This document shows positions 39,001 through 48,906 of a DNA stretch of 49,873 nt, in pieces. Source of the DNA: an uncultured Butyrivibrio sp. Its GTDB lineage: Bacteria > Bacillota > Clostridia > Lachnospirales > Lachnospiraceae. Where the stretch lies: assembly GCA_947168335.1 (NCBI GenBank), contig CAMVLM010000007.1:1-49873 (forward strand). The letters run 5' to 3'. The position numbers and the translations under genes were made by a program. Below the pieces are notes generated by a model. That model was not told the DNA's origin, ran no database searches, and saw nothing but the letters and a program-made list of their open reading frames with translations. Within the stretch, counting starts at the first letter, position 1; each line of letters opens with the position of its first letter.

Positions 39001-39315
39001 GGACTCTGCAAGTTCCATACCAAGGTTAAGTCCTGCCTGTCCACCAAGTGTAGGCAAAACACTGTCCGGTTTTTCTTTCTCGATGATCTGCTCCAGAACC
39101 TTAACTGTAAGAGGCTCAATGTAAACTTCATCAGCAATATCTTTATCTGTCATAATAGTTGCAGGATTGGAGTTTACCAGTACAACTTCGATGCCTTCCT
39201 CCTTAAGAGAACGACATGCCTGAGTTCCTGCATAATCGAACTCCGCTGCCTGGCCGATAACTATCGGACCTGAACCTATGACTAAAACCTTTTTCACATC
39301 TTTATTCTTAGGCAT
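36031..39315 (-). CDS. carB: Carbamoyl-phosphate synthase large subunit
   Basis: [32 protein letters not shown]; internal duplication [21 protein letters not shown]; MGS-like C-terminus. Confidence 0.98.
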   Translation of the reverse strand: [1094 protein letters not shown]

Positions 39316-39344
39316 TATCTATCCTTTCTTTAATCCGAAATGTC

Positions 39345-40550
39345 TTACTTTGACGCACACATCATATTTATAAATCTGTCAAACAGGTATCCGCTGTCCT
39401 GAGGGCCGCAGCACGCTTCCGGATGGAACTGAACTGTAAATATGTTTTTACCAACATATTTAAGTCCCTCATTTGTTCCGTCATTTACATTTACAAATGC
39501 AGGAACAGCAACATTAGGATCAAGCTTGTCAGTATCAACCACATATCCATGGTTCTGTGAAGAAATGTAAACCCTTCCGGTCTCAAGATCCTTAACCGGA
39601 TGGTTTCCTCCTCTGTGTCCGTACTTCATCTTATAAGTATCAGCACCTGTGGCAAGTGCCATAAGCTGATGACCAAGACAAATTGCAAAGATCGGAACAT
39701 CTGATGCGTAAAGCTTTTTGATTTCTTCTATAACACCAACACATTCTTTCGGATCACCGGGGCCATTACTGAGCATAATGCCATCAGGCTTATCTGCAAG
39801 AATCGTTTCAGCTGTTGTATCAAAAGGATAAACTGTAACATCGCATCCTCTTGCAGCAAGTGAAGCTGCAATGTTGTCCTTAGCGCCAACATCAAGAAGT
39901 GCAACCTTAAGTCCTTTTCCATTAAGCTCCTTAACAAGACTGGGACGTTTTTCTCTCTTTGAAAGATCTCCCTTAAGTGCTGCTTCATAATCTTCCTTCT
40001 TAAATACAGCGCTTCCGGAAAGAGGACCATTCTCTGAAAGTTCCTTGCTTCCTGCAATAAACTTTTTCTCCTTGCAGGAAACCTTCTCAACAACCTTACC
40101 TGTTGTGTAAGCCTTGAGCTTAGGAATGATAGCATCAACATTGTAGTTTTCATCCGTTGTTATCATTCCGTTCATTGTACCCTTCTCACGAAGAATTCTT
40201 ACGAGCTTTCTGGTATCGATACCCTGAATACCGGGAATATCATACTCTTCCAAAAACTCCTGTATAGTCATATCACAGCGGAAATTGGAGGCAACATCTG
40301 AAAGCTCTCTGACAATTACACCATCAAGCCAGATGCGCTCAGATTCCATGTCATCCCTGCAGACACCGTAATTACCGATAAGCGGATATGTCATGCAGAC
40401 TGCCTGTCCTGCATAGGACGGATCCGTGAAAACTTCAGTGTATCCTGCCATGGAAGTATTGAAAACTATTTCACTTATTACTTCCTTTTTGGCACCGATT
40501 GAGGATCCTTTAAAAACTGTTCCATCCTCTAAAATCAAAAATGCTTTCAT
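39345..40550 (-). CDS. carA: Carbamoyl-phosphate synthase small subunit
   Basis: LEDGTVFKGSSIGAKKEVISEIVFNTSMAGYTEVFTDPSYAGQ; PIFAICLGHQLMALATGADTYKMKYGHRGGNHPV; FTVQFHPEA. Confidence 0.98.
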   Translation of the reverse strand: MKAFLILEDGTVFKGSSIGAKKEVISEIVFNTSMAGYTEVFTDPSYAGQAVCMTYPLIGNYGVCRDDMESERIWLDGVIVRELSDVASNFRCDMTIQEFLEEYDIPGIQGIDTRKLVRILREKGTMNGMITTDENYNVDAIIPKLKAYTTGKVVEKVSCKEKKFIAGSKELSENGPLSGSAVFKKEDYEAALKGDLSKREKRPSLVKELNGKGLKVALLDVGAKDNIAASLAARGCDVTVYPFDTTAETILADKPDGIMLSNGPGDPKECVGVIEEIKKLYASDVPIFAICLGHQLMALATGADTYKMKYGHRGGNHPVKDLETGRVYISSQNHGYVVDTDKLDPNVAVPAFVNVNDGTNEGLKYVGKNIFTVQFHPEACCGPQDSGYLFDRFINMMCASK

Positions 40551-40621
40551 TCACTCCTCCTGAAAAAATATATTATCAAGCAACAACAGACTCCTTAGCA
40601 CCTCGTGCCGTAGAAATCCAA

Positions 40622-43600
40622 TTACCTGAAGTAATTTACACCACTCTCAAATATCTTCATATCCTGCTCACCGAAGATATTAACTGCAACACCGTCGCCT
40701 CTTCTCTCAGAGTGACACATCTTACCAAGGCATCTTCCATCAGGTGATGTGATACCCTCAACTGCCATATATGAACCGTTTATGTTCCACTGGTTATCAA
40801 GATGAACCTGTCCCTGTGTATCGCAATACTGTGTTGCTATCTGACCATTCTCAAAAAGCTTTTTAAGAACATCAACAGGTGCTACAAATCTTCCTTCACC
40901 GTGTGAAGCAGGATTTACATAAACACCGCCAAGCTCTGCCTTCTGAAGCCAGGGTGACTTATTACTTACAACCTTAAGGTACGCCATTGTAGAAATGTGG
41001 CGACCGATTGTATTAAATGTAAGTGTAGGACTATCCTCTGTCTGTCCTGTAATCTGTCCGTTAGGCACAAGTCCAAGCTTTATCATAGCCTGGAATCCGT
41101 TACAGATACCAAGTGCAAGACCATCTCTGTTCTGAAGAAGGTCATTTACAGCTTCCCTGATTGCCTCATTCTGGAATGCTGTTGCAAAGAACTTCGCACT
41201 TCCGTCAGGCTCATCACCTGCAGAGAATCCACCGGGGAACATGATTATCTGTGCCTGCTCAATGCTCTTCCTGAACTCAGCAACAGAATCCTCAATATCC
41301 TTTGCATTCTGGTTTTTGAAAATCTTAACTATTGTATTTGCACCGGCTCTTTCAAATGCCTGAGCTGAATCATACTCACAGTTACTTCCGGGGAATACAG
41401 GAATGAAAACTGTGGGCTTTGCTGTTTTATTTTTGCAGACATAGATTTCAGAAGCATTGTATTCCTTTGTAAGTGCTCCGTCATCGAAGATGCTCTTCTT
41501 GTCTGCGCCTTCTGTATCATCCTCTGAAACCTTAGCTACAGAAGGGAATACCTTTTCAAGTTTGTTCTTCCAAGCCTCAAGAGCTTCTTCAACTGTAATC
41601 ACTGTGCTTCCTACTGTGAACTTGCCATCCTCTGTTACATAACCGATTTCTCTTGCTTCTCTGAGCGCAAGAACATCGCCTGCCTTGTCTGCAGGAACTT
41701 CCAGAAGGATATTACCCATTCTGTTTGTGAAAAGATCCTCATGCTTAACACACTCTGCAATCTTTACACCAAAGCCGTTACCGAATGCCATGCGGCTGAT
41801 TGCTGCTGCAACGCCGTAAGAATCTATTGCGTATGCAGCCTTAACATAACCCTTCTGCATAAGGTCATGAATCTCGTCATAACGCTGCATTACCTTTTCA
41901 TAATCAGGAAGATCAAACTCATCTCTGTCGATAGGAAGCTCGATCAGGTAATCGCCTGCTGCCTTAAGCTCAGGTGTTATTACATCTTTTCCCTCTGCAA
42001 CATCAACTGCGAAAGAAACAAGTGTCGGAGGTACGTTGATCTCACCTGATGCTCTCTTGTCATCACCTTCGTAGAAGAAGGAACCTGACATTGAATCCTT
42101 ACCACCTATTGAAGCAATTCCAAATCTGAGCTGTGCTTCAAATGATCCAAGAAGTGCTGTGAGAGGCTGACTCCATCTTGTCTTGTCAGCTGTCATTCTC
42201 TGGAAGTACTCCTGGAATGTAAGGTGAAGCTTCTTATAATCACCACCTGTTGCAACAATTCTTGCAACAGACTCTGTAACTGCGTAAGCAGCTCCGTGGT
42301 AAGGGCTCCATGATGACAGATAAGGATCAAAACCGTACGCCATCATTGTTACAGTATCGGTTTTCCCACCTAACACAGGAAGTTTTGCAACCATAGCCTG
42401 TGTCTCTGTAAGCTGGTTTTTACCACCGAAAGGCATTGTAACCGTGCCTGCTCCGATTGAAGAGTCAAACATCTCAACCAGACCCTTCTGTGAGCATACA
42501 TTAAGATCAGACATCTCTGAAATCCATGCCTTCTTTACATCGCCCTCTTCAAGAGCCTTTGCTGCATCTTTGCATGCATATTTATCAAAGTAGTTCTCTT
42601 CCTTCTTAGGAATCAGAACCTCTACCTCTGTCTCCTGATGTGCACCGTTTGTATCAAGGAAAGAACGCTTGATATCAACGATCTTCTTACCTCTCCACTT
42701 AAGAACAAGTCTGGGTTCTTCAGTTACAACCGCAACCTTAACAGCCTCAAGGTTTTCCTCTGCTGCATACTCAAGGAACTTATCTACCTGAGAAGGATCA
42801 ACAACTACTGCCATTCTCTCCTGTGACTCGGAGATAGCAAGCTCTGTTCCGTCAAGACCTGCATACTTCTTCGGCACCTTATCAAGATCTACATCAAGTC
42901 CGTCTGCAAGCTCACCTATAGCAACTGAAACACCGCCTGCACCGAAGTCGTTACATTTTTTAATAAGCTCGGAAACCTCAGGTCTTCTGAAAAGTCTCTG
43001 AAGTTTACGTTCTGTAGGTGCGTTACCCTTCTGAACCTCAGCGCCGCAGGTAAGAATTGAATCTGCTGTGTGAGCCTTGGATGAACCTGTAGCACCACCG
43101 CAGCCATCACGTCCTGTACGTCCGCCAAGAAGAACGATGATATCTCCGGGATCTGAGCTTTCTCTTATTACATGCTCCTGGGGAGCAGCACCCATAACCG
43201 CACCAATCTCCATACGCTTGGCAGCATAGTCAGGATGATAGATTTCTTTTACATAACCTGTTGCAAGACCGATCTGGTTACCATAGCTTGAATAACCGGA
43301 AGCAGCACCTCTTACAAGCTTCTTCTGTGAAAGCTTGCCCTTAAGAGTATCAGCTACAGGAACCGTAGGATCTGCTGCACCGGTAACACGCATTGCCTGA
43401 TATACGTAACCTCTTCCTGAAAGCGGATCTCTGATAGCACCACCAAGACATGTTGCAGCGCCACCGAAAGGCTCGATTTCTGTAGGATGGTTATGAGTCT
43501 CATTCTTGAAGAATACCAGCCAGTTTTCTTTTACAGGGCCGTTACCGTAATCAACATCTACAGGTACGACAACTGTACAAGCGTTGTTCTCCTCTGACTC

Positions 43601-44497
43601 TTCCATATCTGTAAGTTTGCCGTCTTTTTTAAGCTTCTTCATGCCCATGAGAGCAATGTCCATAAGTGAGATGAATTTCTCTTCTCTCTTCTTAGGATCA
43701 GCGTAAACCTGCTCTCTTGCCTCAAGATATTTGTCATAGGACTTCTTAATGGGTGTCTGATAAAAACCATCATCGAAGCTGACATTTTTAAGTTCTGTGC
43801 CGAATGTTGTATGTCTGCAGTGATCAGACCAGTATGTATCAAGCACGCGAATCTCTGTCATTGAAGGATCGCGGTTCTCATCATCATGGAAATAAGTCTG
43901 GATCCACTTGAAATCATTGAAGGTCATTGCAAGGCCAAAGGAATCATAAAGATCCTTCAGTTCCTTTTCCGGCATATCCTTAAAGCCGTCAAGAATCTTT
44001 ACATCTGCGGGCTCGTCATAAACCTCAACAAGTGTCTCAGGCTTTTCTTCTTTTGCAATTCTTGAATCAACAGGGTTCATTGTGTACTCTTTGATTCTTG
44101 TAAGCTCATCATCTGTCACATTACCGATAAGCATATATGTAACAGCTGTGCGGATCACAGGCTCTTCGTCACCTTTGATGAATCTCACACACTGTTCAGC
44201 AGAGTCAGCTCTTTGATCAAATTGTCCGGGAAGTGCTTCGATACTGAACACCTTTGCATCAGCGGGTATCTCAATCTCTTCACGATAAAGCATATCTACA
44301 GGGGGTTCTGAAAATACCGTAGTGCAGGCTTTTTCAAAAACCTCGTCCGATACATTCTCAACATCATAACGGATGAAAACTCTCACCTTGCTGATGCTGG
44401 TAATTCCGAGATAACTCTTAATCTCGGATCTGAGCTCCTTAGCCTTGCCGGCGTAGGGTGCTTTCTTTTCAACGTAAACTCGTCTGACCTTGCTCAT
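40622..44497 (-). CDS. purL: Phosphoribosylformylglycinamidine synthase (single-chain, glutaminase-fused)
   Basis: 1291 aa; FKNETHNHPTEIEPFGGAATCLGGAIRDPLSGRGYVYQAMRVTG; C-terminal glutaminase PVFPGSNCEYDSAQAFERAGA and ALGICNGFQAMIKLGLVP. Confidence 0.97.
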   Translation of the reverse strand: MSKVRRVYVEKKAPYAGKAKELRSEIKSYLGITSISKVRVFIRYDVENVSDEVFEKACTTVFSEPPVDMLYREEIEIPADAKVFSIEALPGQFDQRADSAEQCVRFIKGDEEPVIRTAVTYMLIGNVTDDELTRIKEYTMNPVDSRIAKEEKPETLVEVYDEPADVKILDGFKDMPEKELKDLYDSFGLAMTFNDFKWIQTYFHDDENRDPSMTEIRVLDTYWSDHCRHTTFGTELKNVSFDDGFYQTPIKKSYDKYLEAREQVYADPKKREEKFISLMDIALMGMKKLKKDGKLTDMEESEENNACTVVVPVDVDYGNGPVKENWLVFFKNETHNHPTEIEPFGGAATCLGGAIRDPLSGRGYVYQAMRVTGAADPTVPVADTLKGKLSQKKLVRGAASGYSSYGNQIGLATGYVKEIYHPDYAAKRMEIGAVMGAAPQEHVIRESSDPGDIIVLLGGRTGRDGCGGATGSSKAHTADSILTCGAEVQKGNAPTERKLQRLFRRPEVSELIKKCNDFGAGGVSVAIGELADGLDVDLDKVPKKYAGLDGTELAISESQERMAVVVDPSQVDKFLEYAAEENLEAVKVAVVTEEPRLVLKWRGKKIVDIKRSFLDTNGAHQETEVEVLIPKKEENYFDKYACKDAAKALEEGDVKKAWISEMSDLNVCSQKGLVEMFDSSIGAGTVTMPFGGKNQLTETQAMVAKLPVLGGKTDTVTMMAYGFDPYLSSWSPYHGAAYAVTESVARIVATGGDYKKLHLTFQEYFQRMTADKTRWSQPLTALLGSFEAQLRFGIASIGGKDSMSGSFFYEGDDKRASGEINVPPTLVSFAVDVAEGKDVITPELKAAGDYLIELPIDRDEFDLPDYEKVMQRYDEIHDLMQKGYVKAAYAIDSYGVAAAISRMAFGNGFGVKIAECVKHEDLFTNRMGNILLEVPADKAGDVLALREAREIGYVTEDGKFTVGSTVITVEEALEAWKNKLEKVFPSVAKVSEDDTEGADKKSIFDDGALTKEYNASEIYVCKNKTAKPTVFIPVFPGSNCEYDSAQAFERAGANTIVKIFKNQNAKDIEDSVAEFRKSIEQAQIIMFPGGFSAGDEPDGSAKFFATAFQNEAIREAVNDLLQNRDGLALGICNGFQAMIKLGLVPNGQITGQTEDSPTLTFNTIGRHISTMAYLKVVSNKSPWLQKAELGGVYVNPASHGEGRFVAPVDVLKKLFENGQIATQYCDTQGQVHLDNQWNINGSYMAVEGITSPDGRCLGKMCHSERRGDGVAVNIFGEQDMKIFESGVNYFR

Positions 44498-44547
44498 AAT
44501 CTCCTCCTGGGTAAAAAATGAGCTTCAAGACCATATTTCTTGAAGCA

Positions 44548-45138
44548 CTAATTAACAGCGGGCACTAAGCCCTCTAATATGTATAAGAGTTCACGGTCTA
44601 CCGCTTCCTCATTAATACCGATAGTTTTAGCGGATACCTTAAGACCCTCAATCACATACATGAGATTGCGGGCACATCCACCTGGATTATTACACTGAAA
44701 TTCACCGGATTTAACACCATTATCGATAAGCGCAGTCACGATCTGAACTCCGGTGTCAAACTGATTCTTCAAAGGATTATTTGAAGAAGGAACACTATTA
44801 AGCGAGAAATACTCATATGAAGCAACAACAAGACTATTCTTCTTTCGAAGAATTTCTTTCTTCTGCTCTTTTAAGAAAAGAGCCAGCATATCGCCGGCAG
44901 TATTGTCACCATTAAGAGCATTTATTATCGTTTCATCGTCTTCCTCATCGACTTCATCAGACAGTACGGCAAGGAACAGTTCTTCTGTGGAAGAGAAATA
45001 AAGATAAAGGCCTCCACGACTGATGTCACAAGCTTCTACAACATCCTTCATGGTGACGTCCTTAAATCCCTTTTCTGCAAAAACCTCACGGGCTTTTTCC
45101 AGAATGTATTTTCTTTTCTGAGCAGATTTCTCACCCAT
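44548..45138 (-). CDS. TetR/AcrR family transcriptional regulator
   Basis: KRKYILEKAREVFAEKGFKDVTMKDVVEACDISRGGLYLYFSSTEELFLAVL HTH. Confidence 0.95.
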   Translation of the reverse strand: MGEKSAQKRKYILEKAREVFAEKGFKDVTMKDVVEACDISRGGLYLYFSSTEELFLAVLSDEVDEEDDETIINALNGDNTAGDMLALFLKEQKKEILRKKNSLVVASYEYFSLNSVPSSNNPLKNQFDTGVQIVTALIDNGVKSGEFQCNNPGGCARNLMYVIEGLKVSAKTIGINEEAVDRELLYILEGLVPAVN

Positions 45139-45190
45139 TAAAAAAACTCCTGAAAAAACTATTGTTGAACGTACTTTCCAAAGCTGTCTG

Positions 45191-45652
45191 TCAGATTGAG
45201 CCCCAATAGTGAAGAAGCTCTCTCATCTTATCAACTACCTGGAACAGAACTCCGGTGTAAACACCCTCTGCCCACACAGTTCCTCTCACCTGGCCTTCCA
45301 ATATATATTTAGAAAGGATACCTGCAAGATCATCCATATCGGTAATCTCTGCATCGTCGATGAACATCAGCTCATCCTTCCAGGTATTTAAGTGGTTACG
45401 TGTGAAAACGTAGGTGTAATTGCGGTTCATCATTCCGGTTTGCTGAGCCTCTTTTACAAAGCTAAGAAGCGTTGAATCGTAAACTGGAAATGGCATGGAA
45501 TGAGAAAGCTCGCTGTTGGAGTAACTCTCAGCCACCTGTTTTTGTGTATGTTCCTTAAGCCATGTAAGATAAGGAACAAGTTTCTGGACATCATCCTTGT
45601 ATCTTGCGATAATGTCTTCTACGCTGTTTTCGCCATCTTTTGCTTCAAACAT
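45191..45652 (-). CDS. Hypothetical protein (153 aa), family not recognised
   Basis: Long ORF MFEAKDGENSVEDIIARYKDDVQKLVPYLTWLKEHTQKQ...; GGGGAG-like SD, operon-like spacing to the TetR gene. Confidence 0.75.
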   Translation of the reverse strand: MFEAKDGENSVEDIIARYKDDVQKLVPYLTWLKEHTQKQVAESYSNSELSHSMPFPVYDSTLLSFVKEAQQTGMMNRNYTYVFTRNHLNTWKDELMFIDDAEITDMDDLAGILSKYILEGQVRGTVWAEGVYTGVLFQVVDKMRELLHYWGSI

Positions 45653-45727
45653 AAAATCACTCCCCTCATCGGAATAATTTACCTCAATGCATTATAGCAA
45701 TAAGATAAAAAAAAGTATAGATACAAA

Positions 45728-45756
45728 TTGTTAATAAAAATCTTTTGATGTATACT
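45728..45756 (+). promoter_or_regulatory. Putative sigma-A promoter for the vanZ-like gene
   Basis: TTGTTA-N17-TATACT; the ATG lies 7 nt after the -10 hexamer. Confidence 0.65.
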
Positions 45757-45763
45757 TCCTTTT

Positions 45764-46321
45764 ATGAAATATTTTCTTCTATATATAAAGCAAACATTGC
45801 GTTTTGTACTTAAGCCCCTGTCTTTTGTACCCGCAATCATAATGATGTGCCTGATTTTCAACTTTTCCGGACAGGATGCGGATACCAGCTCGCAGCTCAG
45901 TTACAAAGTAGGTGTGGAAGTTTTGACTATGACCAATGATGTGCTTGACAGAGGCTGGTCACCTTCACATATTAGAGAGCTCAGTTCGCTTTACCAGTTA
46001 TATATAAGGAAGGCGGCCCATTTTTCAGAGTATCTGCTCCTTGCAATTACCGTTGCTTTCCCATTGTATGTTTACGGACTCAGAGGTTTTCCTCTGGTGA
46101 TTTTCGCCGGAATGATCTGCGTGGGCTATGCGTACCTGGATGAATACCACCAGTCCTTTGTATCAGGGCGTTCACCCTCTTACAAAGACGTTGCAATTGA
46201 CAGTGCAGGTGCGCTTACTGGAATAATAATAACCAGAATTGTAAGCTGGACAGGAATGAATACCATTTTCAGACCTCTTGCAAATAAAAAAACACCCAAA
46301 AACAAAAAGCACAAAAAATAA
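45764..46321 (+). CDS. VanZ family membrane protein
   Basis: LIFNFSGQDADTSSQLS; YIRKAAHFSEYLLLAITVAFPLY; VGYAYLDEYHQSFVSGRSPSYKDVAIDSAGALTGI. Confidence 0.92.
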   Translation: MKYFLLYIKQTLRFVLKPLSFVPAIIMMCLIFNFSGQDADTSSQLSYKVGVEVLTMTNDVLDRGWSPSHIRELSSLYQLYIRKAAHFSEYLLLAITVAFPLYVYGLRGFPLVIFAGMICVGYAYLDEYHQSFVSGRSPSYKDVAIDSAGALTGIIITRIVSWTGMNTIFRPLANKKTPKNKKHKK

Positions 46322-46332
46322 GCGAGGAATGT

Positions 46333-47982
46333 ATGAAAAAAAAGAGAATTCTAAGTCTGGGGTTAGCAGTTCTATTTCTGATTTCTGGATGCGGCAGCAA
46401 AAAATCTGATTTAAATGTCATCGATGATGATTACAGAACCACTTATGAAATTTTCGTCTACTCCTTCTGTGACAGTGACGGAGACGGAATCGGTGATCTG
46501 AAGGGCGTCATTCAGAAGCTTGACTACATAAATGACGGCAATGACAAAACAGATGATGATCTTGGCTGCAATCAAATATGGCTTATGCCAATCTGTCCCT
46601 CTCCCACTTATCACAAATATGACGTGACCGATTACTGTGATATTGATCCCCAGTACGGTTCAATTGATGACTACAAAGAACTACTGACAGAAGCTCACAA
46701 AAGAGGCATCAGGGTTATAAACGATATGGTAATGAACCACACTTCGTCATCCCATCCCTGGTTCAGGGAAGCCACTGAATATTTAAAAAGCCTCCCTTCA
46801 GGAACCGAGCCAAATTCAGCCGAATGCAAATACTTTGATTATTACAACTTTTCAAAAGAAAATCAGACAGGCTATACAAAATTAGCCGGAACTGACTGGT
46901 ACTATGAATCCCGCTTCTGGTCTGAAATGCCCGACCTGAATCTTGATAATACCGATGTTCAGAATGAATTCAGGGACATTGCAAAATTCTGGCTCGATCT
47001 GGGATGTGACGGTTTCAGAATGGATGCCGTTACCAGCTTTACCACCGATAATACTGAAAAGAGTGTCGCTGAACTTAAAGTCTTCAATGACAATGTAAAA
47101 GAACTGAAATCCGACGCATATATAGTAGCTGAAGCCTGGGAGAGTTCAGCTGTATATTCCAAATACTACGGAAGCGGTATAGAATCCCTCTTCGACTTTG
47201 ATTTTTCAGGAAGTGAAGGATACATTGCAAAATGTGCCCGCGGAAAGATGGCACCTGCAAGATACCTTGAAGCACAGACTTCCGAAGCCGAACTGTTTTC
47301 TTCTTATAATAATGAATATGTAAACGCTCCTTTTTATACCAATCATGATATGGCCAGAAGTGCCGGATATTACACAGGAAAGACAGCAAAAACAGGCACT
47401 AAATTTGCAGGCGCTCTTAATCTTCTTATGAGTGGAAACGCATATATTTACTACGGCGAAGAGCTTGGAATGAAAGGTTCTGGAAAAGATGAAAACAAAA
47501 GAGCTCCGATGATCTGGTCAGATGATTCCTCAGCTGAAGGTATGTGTAAAGGCCCCCAAGATATGGATAAGATTGAAATGTCCAACGGATCTTACGAAAC
47601 GCAGAAAGACGATCCCGATTCAATCTACAACTATTATAAAAAGGCCATAAAACTCAGAAACAAATACCCTGCTATCGCAAGAGGAAATATTCAGATACTG
47701 GACGGACTCACGCAGGATCGCAGCGCTGTCTGGATAAAAGAAATCCCTGATGATATGATTGCAGGTATCAAAGAATCAACAAAAAAAGACTTAAGCAATT
47801 CTTCTGTAATGCTTGCAATAAACAATTCATCTGAAGACATACAGATTGATCTTAGCGCTGACAGCGCAGCTTCAGGATACAGAACACTGGCTGACAGTCT
47901 TGAAACAGGCGAAACAAAGACACAGCTTGATGGAGATACTCTTACACTTCCTGCATTTGGAATCGCTGTCATTACAAAATAA
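46333..47982 (+). CDS. GH13 alpha-amylase/alpha-glucosidase family lipoprotein
   Basis: Lipobox LFLISGCGSK; GDLKGVIQKLDYIND; VINDMVMNHTSSSHPWF; LGCDGFRMDAV; IVAEAW; NHDMARSAGY. Confidence 0.93.
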   Translation: MKKKRILSLGLAVLFLISGCGSKKSDLNVIDDDYRTTYEIFVYSFCDSDGDGIGDLKGVIQKLDYINDGNDKTDDDLGCNQIWLMPICPSPTYHKYDVTDYCDIDPQYGSIDDYKELLTEAHKRGIRVINDMVMNHTSSSHPWFREATEYLKSLPSGTEPNSAECKYFDYYNFSKENQTGYTKLAGTDWYYESRFWSEMPDLNLDNTDVQNEFRDIAKFWLDLGCDGFRMDAVTSFTTDNTEKSVAELKVFNDNVKELKSDAYIVAEAWESSAVYSKYYGSGIESLFDFDFSGSEGYIAKCARGKMAPARYLEAQTSEAELFSSYNNEYVNAPFYTNHDMARSAGYYTGKTAKTGTKFAGALNLLMSGNAYIYYGEELGMKGSGKDENKRAPMIWSDDSSAEGMCKGPQDMDKIEMSNGSYETQKDDPDSIYNYYKKAIKLRNKYPAIARGNIQILDGLTQDRSAVWIKEIPDDMIAGIKESTKKDLSNSSVMLAINNSSEDIQIDLSADSAASGYRTLADSLETGETKTQLDGDTLTLPAFGIAVITK

Positions 47983-48009
47983 GCAAGAATCACTTTTACG
48001 AGGATTATT

Positions 48010-48852
48010 ATGAAAAAAGAAACTGGAAAGCTTTTCAACACATACATTTTTGATCTCTACGGTACACTGGTTGATATTCATACCGATGAAAGCAAAGATG
48101 TACTTTGGGATACACTGGCAGGTATCTACGCAGCATATGGCTCAGACTACACTTCTTCCGAGCTGCATGAAGCTTATGACAAAGTCTGCAAAGATGAGGA
48201 ACACCACCTTATAAAACTCATGAAGGTCTGGCACCCGGAAATGGAACTAAAACATCCGGAAATAGATCTTACCCGGGTTTTTGCCAGACTTCTTTTGGAA
48301 GCAGAGAATATCCACGATACAGATACCACAATCAGCGGAAAAGACATCCGGACATTATCAATAGTAGAAATTGCCCAAAGCGACTGGGCTCACTTTGTAA
48401 GCAACACCTTCAGAATCATTTCCCGCGACAGACTTAAATGCTATGAAAATACCGTAAAAACATTGCAGCACTTAAGAGCATGCGGATGCAAAACATATCT
48501 TTTATCCAACGCACAGGGGAGCTTTACAAGAAGCGAGCTTGAAATGACCGGGCTTTTACCTTATCTTGACGGTGTATACATATCTTCTGAAAAGCAGATC
48601 AAAAAGCCACAGCCGGAATTTCTTGAAAAACTGATCAAAGAATACTCTATAGATAAAAGTACTGCTGTCATGGTTGGAAATGATATGTTCAGCGACATGT
48701 CAATTGCCACTGCCTGCGGTGTAAATGGGGTTTATCTTAATACTTTTGAACTTGACCGCAAGACCATTAACAGCCAGATGAAACAGATCGGCGCTGTAAA
48801 AGAAAACATCAAAATCGTAATGGATGGAGATATCATTCATCTGATCAAATAA
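48010..48852 (+). CDS. HAD family hydrolase (subfamily IA)
   Basis: TYIFDLYGTLVDIHTDE motif I; YLLSNAQGSFTRSELE; KKPQPEFLEKLIKEYSI; MVGNDMFSDMSIATACG. Confidence 0.94.
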   Translation: MKKETGKLFNTYIFDLYGTLVDIHTDESKDVLWDTLAGIYAAYGSDYTSSELHEAYDKVCKDEEHHLIKLMKVWHPEMELKHPEIDLTRVFARLLLEAENIHDTDTTISGKDIRTLSIVEIAQSDWAHFVSNTFRIISRDRLKCYENTVKTLQHLRACGCKTYLLSNAQGSFTRSELEMTGLLPYLDGVYISSEKQIKKPQPEFLEKLIKEYSIDKSTAVMVGNDMFSDMSIATACGVNGVYLNTFELDRKTINSQMKQIGAVKENIKIVMDGDIIHLIK

Positions 48853-48865
48853 CAGAGTAAAAGAA

Positions 48866-48894
48866 AATCCCGAGGTATTCAATACCTCGGGATT
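48866..48894 (+). terminator. Hairpin terminator between HAD gene and tRNA-Trp
   Basis: Inverted repeat AATCCCGAGGTATT-c-AATACCTCGGGATT; weak T-tract. Confidence 0.65.
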
Positions 48895-48906
48895 AAATAT
48901 TGTTAA

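Noticed and set aside
44498-44547. Purine riboswitch upstream of purL
   Set aside because: Only ~50 bp separates purL from the TetR gene; too short and no conserved core seen.
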